Assembly: GCA_030536855.1 (NCBI GenBank)
Contig: JAUNPK010000010.1
Span: 1-64,000, forward strand
Length of the DNA: 64,000 bases
Direction of reading: 5' to 3'
Origin: Eubacteriales bacterium
GTDB taxonomy: Bacteria > Bacillota > Clostridia > Lachnospirales > Lachnospiraceae
Shown here piece by piece: positions 8,217 to 14,965 of this stretch. A model generated the notes under the pieces. It did no database searches and was not told where the DNA came from. It saw only the letters and a list, made by a program, of their open reading frames with translations. The translations under genes and the position numbers were made by a program. Each line of letters begins with the position of its first letter. Within the stretch, counting starts at the first letter, position 1.

Positions 8217-9182
8217 TTAACCTTTTTTCTTTTTCATAAACGAATAAACGAAATTATATACCCACACTGAGACAACCGCTGTTATAAACCGTGGCACAAT
8301 CAATATCGGCAGACTTACACCCAAAACCCAGAAATTAGCAGTTTCTTGTATTATGGAATGCATGGAGCAAATGGATACATTCAATCTACGGATTTCTTCT
8401 TTCTCCAAATCCTTGTTTTCATTTGCAGTTATCAGTATTCCTGCACCATAAATCAAACCAATAACATTAGCAATCAACCAATAAGGTGCAGACTCTTTTC
8501 CCAATCCGAAGATAAACATGATCGGCTTTAACAAACCGCTAAGCTTATCTATAATGTGGAATTTAATCAAGCATTTAAACACTACACTAATCACAATATT
8601 TATCACAAAAATCTTGATGATTGTGGTAACATTGTCCAGCACCCATGATTTTAACACCACAGCTAAAGAAGTAGTTGCAATCGTAGTAATTGCCTGTGTT
8701 TCAGAAGATATCATTACATCTGCATTAGGCAAAATCATATTTAATACTATTCCGGTGAGAATACTGGAGCCTACCCTAATCAGAAACAGTAATCCCATAT
8801 TTCCACCAGTCTTCTTCTGTATAGAAAGCTCCACCGGAAGCGTGTGGCTCAACAAAACCATGCTAGATAATATAGCAATCTCTTTCATTGGTAATTCCAA
8901 TGATATCATCAAAGCAATCGCAGAATATGTATTGATTAAATATCCAGAAAGCAATGGCAAAATCGCTTTACCACTAAGTCCCAACAGGTTCGTAATCGGC
9001 TGAAAAAGCATGCTTAACCAATCCTCAATGCCAAAATAATTCAATATTGCCATTAGCAGAGAAACCGGTAACATAATCTTAAATATACCAAGACTTGATT
9101 TTACCGCTTCTTTAAAGCCCACACAGAATATTTCATAGAATAAACATTTTCTCTCTTCCAAATGTTGTATCTCTTTTCCCAT
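8217..9182 (-). CDS. Nucleoside-recognition (GATE) domain membrane protein
   Basis: The 321-aa protein has about eight hydrophobic segments, with two related halves of the GATE/nucleoside-recognition type: FKEAVKSSLGIFKIMLPVSLLMAILNYFG in the first, and WVLDNVTTIIKIFVINIVISVVFKCLI in the second. GLSGKAILPLLSGYLINTYSAIAL matches the usual pore-like loop. Such proteins occur in nucleoside transport and in spore-maturation SpmA/SpmB; the solute here is unknown. ATG 9182 is followed 14 bp after the stop by the tautomerase remnant, suggesting one transcript from the GNAT gene onward. Confidence 0.75.
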   Translation of the reverse strand: MGKEIQHLEERKCLFYEIFCVGFKEAVKSSLGIFKIMLPVSLLMAILNYFGIEDWLSMLFQPITNLLGLSGKAILPLLSGYLINTYSAIALMISLELPMKEIAILSSMVLLSHTLPVELSIQKKTGGNMGLLFLIRVGSSILTGIVLNMILPNADVMISSETQAITTIATTSLAVVLKSWVLDNVTTIIKIFVINIVISVVFKCLIKFHIIDKLSGLLKPIMFIFGLGKESAPYWLIANVIGLIYGAGILITANENKDLEKEEIRRLNVSICSMHSIIQETANFWVLGVSLPILIVPRFITAVVSVWVYNFVYSFMKKKKG

Positions 9183-9225
9183 AAAATCTCCCTCATCATG
9201 TAAACCAAAGGCACTAACATCGTTC

Positions 9226-9693
9226 TTAATTCAAATCAAAACCAAGTTCAAAATAAAGTTCTGCATGTTGATTATCATTGTATTTATCAGTTTCTTTGAA
9301 CCCTACACTCCGGTATAAATGTTGTGCTACGGAAAACTGTTTTCTAGTATCCAAGCAAATTTTTTTGTAATGTTGCTCTTGTGCGTATTTAACAGCATAT
9401 TCCAATAACATTCTGCCATAACCGTTTCCTTGATACTCAGGCAACACAAACATTCTCTTCAGTTCAACTACCCCATTAACATCATCAAGCATGCGAATTG
9501 CAATGGTTCCTACAATATTACCATTATCAAGTAAGCACCAAAAACATCCATTTTTCATATAATGTCTATCTACATCCGCAATATCTATGTGCCTATCTTT
9601 AGGTGAATACGGTATACCAACAGCCACAAAACATTTTCCAAAAAAATCATCCACCTGCCGTTGCATATCTTCTTTGAATGTAACGATTTCCAT
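9226..9693 (-). CDS. GNAT family N-acetyltransferase
   Basis: The 155-aa protein has the acetyl-CoA-binding motif A as LKRMFVLPEYQGNGYGRMLLEYAVKYAQE (Q-x-x-G-x-G/A), preceded by NIVGTIAIRMLDDVNGVVEL and followed by motif B with HLYRSVGFKETDKY. It should acetylate an amine of a small molecule or protein; the substrate is unknown. ATG 9693 lies 6 nt after GAGGGAG; the longer frame from 9717 begins upstream of that site. It is probably the first gene of the minus-strand cargo row. The IS21 element lies just upstream and may have displaced the original promoter. Confidence 0.85.
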   Translation of the reverse strand: MEIVTFKEDMQRQVDDFFGKCFVAVGIPYSPKDRHIDIADVDRHYMKNGCFWCLLDNGNIVGTIAIRMLDDVNGVVELKRMFVLPEYQGNGYGRMLLEYAVKYAQEQHYKKICLDTRKQFSVAQHLYRSVGFKETDKYNDNQHAELYFELGFDLN

Positions 9694-9877
9694 CTTTACT
9701 CCCTCTGCCAAAATCAAGCTTTGTTCTTGTCGAACACACCAATTATATCATTATATATACAATTTCTCCACCGATTTTTTATGTGTTAATCACGGTGATA
9801 AAATGTACAAAAATCACGCTCAAAAAATGTACAATCAACCTCCAATAAACTAATATCAGTTTGATGGAGGAATAAGA

Positions 9878-11095
9878 ATGATTGGAGATAAATGGTTGAG
9901 TATAAGAAACGACAGAAAAAAAGGAATGAGCTATTCCGAAATAGGCAGGAAATATAACATAGACCGCCGTACCGCAAAGAAATACTGTGAAAGCAATGTT
10001 AAACCTGATTATAAGTACACTAGCCCAAGAAAACGCAAAATAGATGCTTATTCATCATATATTGATGAACTACTAGCTGAAGCACCTTATTCAGCTGTCA
10101 GGATACAGGAACTGGTGGAAGAACACTTTCATACCAAAATCGGTTATACGACTATACAGGAGTATGTTAAAAAGACCAAGCATAGCTATAATCATCAGGC
10201 TACAGTGCGATTTGAAACAATGCCAGGATTACAAGGTCAGGTAGACTGGGGATTTTTTGAAAACTATGCAGTTAAGGATATAAATGGCGAGGAAAAGAAA
10301 CTATATTGTTTTCTCATGATTCTTGGATATTTTCGAATGAGATATATTGAATTCGTGACTGACATGAGTACACAGACTCTTATCAGATGTCATCTTAATG
10401 CATTCGATTACTTTGGTGGTTATCCAGAAGAAATACTCTATGACAACATGAAACAAGTTGTTGTTAAAAGACTGTTGAAGCAGAAAGATTCAACATTGAA
10501 CAAAACGTTTGAAGACTTTGCAGGCTTCTTCAATTTCAAACCTGTTTTATGCAGGCCATACAGAGGACAAACAAAAGGAAAGATAGAACGTACAGTAAGA
10601 TATGTCCGCGAGAACTTTATGGTCGGAATAAAATATAAAAACCTGGAGGATTTAAATAAGCAAGCATACTCATGGTGTGAAAAAGTAAATAATAAGGTTC
10701 ATTCCACAACAAATGAAATACCCAAAATACGACTACTTGAAGAGCATTTAACAAAGGTTACAAGACCGTATTTTATTGATATTAACACGGTAAGAAAAGT
10801 TGAAAAGGATTGTCTGTTCTCGTACAAAGGAAACAAATACTCTGTTCCACCCAAATACATATACCGCCATGTTATAGTAGCTGGATTCGATAATCTTCTT
10901 CAAGTTTACTGTGATGGCGAAAAAATAGCTACTCATCCGATAGCCAAAGGAAAAAACATGGCAGTAATTAGCAAATATCATTATGATTCGATATCTCACT
11001 CGCAGCATGACAAAAATCATAATTCAATATTTGATGCTGCTAATTATGATGAAAAACTAAGTAATATAAATCTGGAGGTATATAACTATGACTGA
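9878..11095 (+). CDS. istA: IS21 family transposase IstA
   Basis: The 405-aa IstA has an N-terminal helix-turn-helix (KKGMSYSEIGRKYNIDRRTAKKYC) and a DDE integrase core. The acidic triad is visible as QVDWGFF (D about 123), LYDNMKQVV (D about 188) and GKIERTVRYVRENF (E about 236). A C-terminal beta-rich region (NKYSVPPKYIYRHVIV) completes the family layout. ATG 9878 follows TGGAGG by 7 nt. The stop overlaps the istB start, implying coupled translation. Confidence 0.95.
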   Translation: MIGDKWLSIRNDRKKGMSYSEIGRKYNIDRRTAKKYCESNVKPDYKYTSPRKRKIDAYSSYIDELLAEAPYSAVRIQELVEEHFHTKIGYTTIQEYVKKTKHSYNHQATVRFETMPGLQGQVDWGFFENYAVKDINGEEKKLYCFLMILGYFRMRYIEFVTDMSTQTLIRCHLNAFDYFGGYPEEILYDNMKQVVVKRLLKQKDSTLNKTFEDFAGFFNFKPVLCRPYRGQTKGKIERTVRYVRENFMVGIKYKNLEDLNKQAYSWCEKVNNKVHSTTNEIPKIRLLEEHLTKVTRPYFIDINTVRKVEKDCLFSYKGNKYSVPPKYIYRHVIVAGFDNLLQVYCDGEKIATHPIAKGKNMAVISKYHYDSISHSQHDKNHNSIFDAANYDEKLSNINLEVYNYD

Positions 11096-11852
11096 AAATG
11101 TAATGGTAAGAATGAAACAGAATCTTGCTATTCTGGGGTTAAGAAATACACATGAAAATATTGATGAATACCTGGGAAATGCTATTGATAACAAGGTATC
11201 AATTACAGAGTTTCTTGATCTCATATTTGAAAGAGAAGCTAAGGCTAAAGTAAACAGATCCGTAGAAAATCAGATAAAAATGGCTGGTTTTCCGGCAAGG
11301 AAGACATTTGAATTATACGATTTTGATTTTCAACCAAACCTTGATACAGATATGATTGATGATCTTAGAACACTAAGATTCATAGGAAATAACGAGAATA
11401 TTATTTTTCTTGGAACCCCGGGTGTTGGAAAAACACACCTTGCCATAGCATTAGGAATAAGTGCTATTGAAAACAAATATTCAACATACTTTATAAGTTG
11501 TCATCAGCTTATTCAAAATCTTTTAAAGGCAAACCATGAAAATAGACTGGATGAAAGGTTAAAGCAATACGCGAAATATAAAGTTTTAATCATTGATGAA
11601 ATAGGTTATCTTCCGACAAGTTTAGAAGGAGCAAATCTGTTTTTTCAACTGATAGCAAGAAGATACGAAAAGCATTCAACGATATTTACAACAAATAAGA
11701 ACTTTGGAGAATGGCAGGATATATTTCAAGACAATACGATATCAGCTGCAATACTTGACAGGATTCTTCATCATTCAAAAGTTGTAAAGATAGTTGGTGA
11801 AAGTTACCGCTTAAAGGAAAGAGGTGATTTACTCGCAAAGAAACATCAGTAG
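11088..11852 (+). CDS. istB: IS21 family AAA+ helper ATPase IstB
   Basis: The 254-aa DnaC/DnaA-related ATPase shows Walker A GTPGVGKTHLA near residues 108-118 and Walker B VLIIDEIGYLP. The sensor-like FTTNKNFGEW and an arginine-rich C-terminal region (DRILHHSKVVKIVGESYRLKERG) follow. IstB helps IstA choose and capture target DNA. The gene overlaps istA by 8 bp. No frame break is present. Confidence 0.95.
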   Translation: MTENVMVRMKQNLAILGLRNTHENIDEYLGNAIDNKVSITEFLDLIFEREAKAKVNRSVENQIKMAGFPARKTFELYDFDFQPNLDTDMIDDLRTLRFIGNNENIIFLGTPGVGKTHLAIALGISAIENKYSTYFISCHQLIQNLLKANHENRLDERLKQYAKYKVLIIDEIGYLPTSLEGANLFFQLIARRYEKHSTIFTTNKNFGEWQDIFQDNTISAAILDRILHHSKVVKIVGESYRLKERGDLLAKKHQ

Positions 11853-11925
11853 TACCTGTACATTTTTTTGCGTGAAAAATGTACAAAATTTAAGCGTGAT
11901 TGACACAATTTTTAATTACTGAAAA

Positions 11926-11954
11926 AGTTCCCTCATTAATAATAACAAGGGAAC
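11926..11954 (-). terminator. Terminator of the three-gene cassette
   Basis: AGTTCCCT and AGGGAACT form an 8-bp stem; on the minus strand it is followed by TTTTT. It lies directly after the stop of the 137-aa gene. The IS21 element ends about 19 bp beyond it. Confidence 0.75.
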
Positions 11955-12368
11955 TTATGCATAACTCTTTATTATTGTTGCCGATTTTGCCAATGCTTTG
12001 GCTTGACTTTTTGATAATTGAATTTCTGTTTCTGACTTTTGAAGTAACGCATGGTACTCATTTTCTTCCTTAATTGGATCAGGAATGACGCACGCCTCAA
12101 CTGAATCACACTGCATATCCGTCAGTTGAACAATAGCTATAAGTGCTTCCCCACGTTCTTTAATTTCTTCGTCTGATAATCCATCAGTATATAGAGCGTG
12201 TAGGCGTTCTTCATCGGATATTATATCATCCATTTCTCTACCTGCATCTCTATCAACTGACACACCCTTACTATCTTTAAATAAAGCCGAAGATGGTCTA
12301 CCATCCTTCATAAAAATTGGCTTACTCTTTACTCTGCGGTATATTGCTATCCAATCTCTTTCAGCCAT
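11955..12368 (-). CDS. Unknown 137-aa protein, third gene of cassette
   Basis: The protein is not recognised. It is soluble and carries an early segment FMKDGRPSSALFKDSKGVSVDRDAGREM, a centre rich in acidic residues (DEERLHALYTDGLSDEEIKERGEA), and a C-terminal tail rich in Ser, Lys and Ala. The R-PSSA-FKDS-G-SVDR pattern seems familiar from small accessory-region proteins of unknown role. Its start overlaps the end of the 190-aa gene by 8 bp, so expression is probably coupled. A terminator follows at once, making it the last gene of the operon. Confidence 0.7.
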   Translation of the reverse strand: MAERDWIAIYRRVKSKPIFMKDGRPSSALFKDSKGVSVDRDAGREMDDIISDEERLHALYTDGLSDEEIKERGEALIAIVQLTDMQCDSVEACVIPDPIKEENEYHALLQKSETEIQLSKSQAKALAKSATIIKSYA

Positions 12369-12933
12369 AAAAATCCACCACCATTTGCTTCATTTTATCA
12401 GTAGCTGAAATACCGCACAAATCAAATTCTTGCTCTCCACCAGACGCCGTATCTAAAAAAACTTCAATCCTATCTTCATAAATCTCAAATTCTAAATAAT
12501 CACCATTTTCTTTCTCGTATTCAAATTGAATCGAACCACACGCAGTAGGACATATAAATGGTTCAGCCGCCAATTGCATCACAATTCCTCTACATTTCTC
12601 AATCAACTTTGTAGAAAAAGATTTGGCACCATTATTGTTCCAATTATCTTCCAATTTTGCTATTTGACTTAGTGTAGTACTTGCTTCTATATAATTCTTT
12701 TCCAATGAATTAATGCTGGTATATGCCATCGAATATATTTTTTCCAATTGCTGATATTTTTCACTATTATATCCAACAGCACTATTCTTTATTCCTTGTT
12801 TTGTAGCAAATGGATTTTCTAATCTTTCAAAAAGCCCATTCATCACATATGTAACTACACTTCTTACTTTATATTCATCTATATCCCATACAGTTGGCTG
12901 ACACAAAACCGCATTATTTGATTTATAATACAT
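12361..12933 (-). CDS. Unknown 190-aa protein, second gene of cassette
   Basis: I know no function for this protein. The central part reads IAKLEDNWNNNGAKSFSTKLIEKC and is followed by EPFICPTACGSIQFEYEKENGDYLEFEIYED. The combination of a W-(D/N)-x-x-G-A stretch, a helix, then P-x-x-G-x-I-x-(L/F)-E-(W/Y) is a pattern I associate with widespread small accessory proteins of unknown role. No membrane segment is seen. It overlaps the upstream gene by 11 bp and the downstream one by 8 bp, so the three proteins are likely made together and may form a complex. Confidence 0.7.
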   Translation of the reverse strand: MYYKSNNAVLCQPTVWDIDEYKVRSVVTYVMNGLFERLENPFATKQGIKNSAVGYNSEKYQQLEKIYSMAYTSINSLEKNYIEASTTLSQIAKLEDNWNNNGAKSFSTKLIEKCRGIVMQLAAEPFICPTACGSIQFEYEKENGDYLEFEIYEDRIEVFLDTASGGEQEFDLCGISATDKMKQMVVDFYG

Positions 12934-13555
12934 TCAGCATCTTTCCCTTCAAATTTTCTACACACTTAATCATTGCATCCTTACTTGATATACCTTGCTC
13001 ACTCAGTTTACAATCTGGCAAGCTATTTACATCAAATACTATCTTGTTTTCATTCTTCGACTCATTAATAATGATGTATGTCCATACATTACAGGAATCA
13101 ATATTTTCCAACCATGATATGTTAGCTTCACAAGCATCATTAAATTTTTCTATATTTACATATTCTTTTAATAAATCATGCAAATCATCCGCAGACATCA
13201 CTTCCGCAACTAATCCAACTCTATCAATAATTACATCACAACCATCCAATGCTGTTGTGATTTTTTCATTAAAGTCATTAAATAATTTTTCCCAATTATA
13301 TTTTGACGGAACATTAAAAGTGAAATCCAGTCTAATTTTACTAAACGTCAAAGATGTGTTGACATCATTCCAAACACAACGTGGCACATCCGCAGGTGCA
13401 TCATCGGGAATAGGTATTGATTGTGGTTCTGTTCTAAATACCTCTTTCAACTGATTATACAAACTACTAATAAGTCCAAATGCTCGAATTCCACTTTTTT
13501 CACTAAAAAAGTAAGCCATCTGAACTTTATAAATATTTACATTTGGGCTCTTCAT
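12923..13555 (-). CDS. Unknown 210-aa protein, first gene of cassette (TIGR04255-like)
   Basis: The protein starts MKSPNVNIYKVQMAYFF after GGAAGGGA. Its length and alternation of strands and helices, with a conserved-looking IIDRVGLVAEVM segment, remind me of TIGR04255-type proteins, which also have no known function; this is a weak resemblance. A Pro-rich linker (PIPDDAPADVPR) lies near residue 50. It heads a three-gene operon with 11-bp and 8-bp overlaps. No nuclease, protease or ATPase motif is visible in any of the three. Confidence 0.7.
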   Translation of the reverse strand: MKSPNVNIYKVQMAYFFSEKSGIRAFGLISSLYNQLKEVFRTEPQSIPIPDDAPADVPRCVWNDVNTSLTFSKIRLDFTFNVPSKYNWEKLFNDFNEKITTALDGCDVIIDRVGLVAEVMSADDLHDLLKEYVNIEKFNDACEANISWLENIDSCNVWTYIIINESKNENKIVFDVNSLPDCKLSEQGISSKDAMIKCVENLKGKMLNVL

Positions 13556-13688
13556 CTTCTATCCCTTCCTTCTGTTCGTTCGTAACTAAATTATATCAAA
13601 TCTACACATTTCTTCAATACTTTTTTCTAAGTTCACAAACTTTTTAAATTTCATTATACTCATTGTAGTGTATTATGAATTATTTCTA

Positions 13689-13713
13689 ATTTCTTGGCAC
13701 CGTTTTGGCACCG
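13689..13713. repeat. 25-bp direct repeat, right copy
   Basis: Exact copy of 6022-6046, same orientation, 7,667 bp apart. On the minus strand it again encodes GAKTVPRN, here followed directly by TAG and preceded by about 18 open codons that do not continue into an integrase. The two copies bracket all cargo genes including the IS21 element. Confidence 0.9.
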
Positions 13714-13761
13714 CTAACTCTATTTTTCGCTATTCTTTCCACCTTTTTCAAGACGCATAAA

Positions 13762-13787
13762 GGGCTTCACGATTTCTCGGAAAGCCC
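13762..13787 (-). terminator. Terminator downstream of the tuf fragment
   Basis: GGGCTT and AAGCCC enclose a 14-nt loop about 35 bp after the EF-Tu stop codon. It looks like the native tuf terminator carried along with the gene end. Only a short T-run follows on the minus strand. Confidence 0.5.
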
Positions 13788-13821
13788 ATAAAATCTAGCT
13801 CTTTAGAGACACTATCAAAGA

Positions 13822-13875
13822 TTACTCAATGATAGTAGCTACTCGACCTGAACCTACTGTTCTACCACCTTCACG
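13822..13875 (-). pseudogene. tuf: 3' end of an EF-Tu gene (tuf fragment)
   Basis: Seventeen codons and a stop read REGGRTVGSGRVATIIE, the conserved C-terminus of bacterial elongation factor Tu. The rest of tuf is absent: upstream of the CGT codon the sequence is the 3' end of the Nudix gene. The fragment begins exactly at the 13-bp core that is repeated at 5912-5924. Integrative elements that insert into a gene's 3' end usually carry a replacement of that end. This is therefore best read as the attP side of an element whose normal target is tuf, now sitting at another site. Confidence 0.85.
13863..13875. other. Putative attachment core, right end of integrative element
   Basis: Exact copy of TACCACCTTCACG at 5912-5924. 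It is fused to the tuf 3' fragment on the inner side and to the end of the Nudix gene on the outer side. Confidence 0.55.
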
Positions 13876-13879
13876 TTTA

Positions 13880-14728
13880 TCATACATACATTTTTAATTT
13901 TTTTACTATTTCATCCTTATGCATATTAAATCTTCTCTGTTCTGACGGCACGAATCTATCCGATTCCACCAGCTCTATAAACTCTTCATAAGGAACATAC
14001 ATATAATCCATTGTCTCACCCTGCTGCAAAATTACATGTTCTTCTTTTTCCAGAACATTAAGATATCCGTGATATATGCAATGTTTGTCATTGTCCACAT
14101 AATTATACAGAGAAACCAGACTGTCTGGACTTTTCTTAATTCCGGTCTCCTCATACAATTCACGAACAGCTCCCCATAACGCAGATTCTCCTGTAAGAAT
14201 TGACCCCCCTGTAATCTCCCACTTCAACGGATATGTCTTATTACGAGCTCTCTGTGTAGTCAGAACTTTACCATCTTTGGTAACTGAATATACCATAACA
14301 ACCACATGGTATACCCCCTCCGGTAAAGATTTCGCCATACTTCTTTTAATCTGATATCCCAGCTTATTCTCTTCATCATCGTAAGCATCCCACATTTCTT
14401 CATCAACAATCTCTATGAAGCTGTCATAATACTGCTCACGAAAATATACCATCTCCTCAATCTGCTGCTTGGTATACGAGATATTTTCCGGCGCTACAAT
14501 CCATACATTTTCGGAATCATCCCTTCTTCTTGCCACAGCAATAAGAACACCACTGTACTCATCAACAGCAACATCTACACCAAGAAGATAAACCTGCTGT
14601 CTGTCAAGCTCTAAATTCTTATCTTTATAAACATATCCTACATTTATCGGATACACCTCCGAGGGGTTGTCGTCGTCAGCACTACCCAAGGGATGGTCGA
14701 CTTTAACTGATACCAATTCTTCTCTCAC
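13880..14728 (-). CDS. Pyrophosphatase-like domain fused to Nudix hydrolase
   Basis: The 282-aa protein has two parts. Residues about 5-115 resemble the short inorganic-pyrophosphatase-like proteins of Clostridia: VKVDHPLGS, YPINVGYV, VYLLGVDVAVDEYSGVLIAVARRRDD and WIVAPENISYTKQQI. The acidic DGEEQDAY stretch expected there reads LELDRQQVY, so metal binding is doubtful. Residues about 140-270 form a Nudix domain with the box GSILTGESALWGAVRELYEETGI, complete for the G-x5-E-x7-REUxEExGU signature. Nudix enzymes cleave nucleoside diphosphates linked to another group; the substrate is unknown. The GTG start at 14728 lies 7 nt after GAGG. Its 3' end abuts the integrative element. Confidence 0.85.
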   Translation of the reverse strand: MREELVSVKVDHPLGSADDDNPSEVYPINVGYVYKDKNLELDRQQVYLLGVDVAVDEYSGVLIAVARRRDDSENVWIVAPENISYTKQQIEEMVYFREQYYDSFIEIVDEEMWDAYDDEENKLGYQIKRSMAKSLPEGVYHVVVMVYSVTKDGKVLTTQRARNKTYPLKWEITGGSILTGESALWGAVRELYEETGIKKSPDSLVSLYNYVDNDKHCIYHGYLNVLEKEEHVILQQGETMDYMYVPYEEFIELVESDRFVPSEQRRFNMHKDEIVKKLKMYV

Positions 14729-14932
14729 AAATCTACCTCATTTCTGCAATAAATATTATCGTTTAATCAGTCACTCCATCATCAAGTTATATTATAATTA
14801 ATTATATTTTTCCTGCAAGTATTTATTTCGCTATCTGGATTAAGGTGTCAATAGCCTATTTTGAAAAACCTTAGTGACAAAATGCATAAAAAATGTTTAA
14901 ATGACTGTTGTGCTGTGGAGACGAGACTCTAA

Positions 14933-14963
14933 AAATCGTGGAAGCCTTTGCTGAACACGATTT
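14933..14963 (-). terminator. Terminator of cardiolipin synthase gene
   Basis: AAATCGTG at 14933-14940 pairs with CACGATTT at 14956-14963; on the minus strand a short T-run follows. It lies immediately after the stop of the gene at 14966. Confidence 0.65.
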
Positions 14964-14965
14964 AA

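Larger units (their letters stand above)
9782..11907 (+). mobile_element. Complete IS21-family insertion sequence
   Basis: The element of about 2.13 kb carries istA and istB in the usual 8-bp overlap. Its ends are imperfect inverted repeats: TGTGTTAATCACG at 9782-9794 and CGTGATTGACACA at 11895-11907. Inside each end, ATGTACA and ATCACG motifs recur, as expected for multiple transposase-binding sites. Flanking AT-runs (ATTTTTTA left, ATTTTTAA right) are too simple to prove a target duplication. Both genes look intact, so the element may be active. Confidence 0.93.

Noticed and set aside
8518-9003. 161-codon plus-strand frame opposite the GATE permease
   Set aside because: Fully antisense to a membrane protein with clear family features, and no ribosome site.
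9774-11915. Target-site duplication of the IS21 element
   Set aside because: Left flank ATTTTTTA and right flank ATTTTTAA are similar but not identical and are too low in complexity to count.
12894-13454. 186-codon open frame on the plus strand opposite the cassette genes
   Set aside because: It lies entirely antisense to the 210-aa gene, has no ribosome site, and its composition mirrors the opposite strand.
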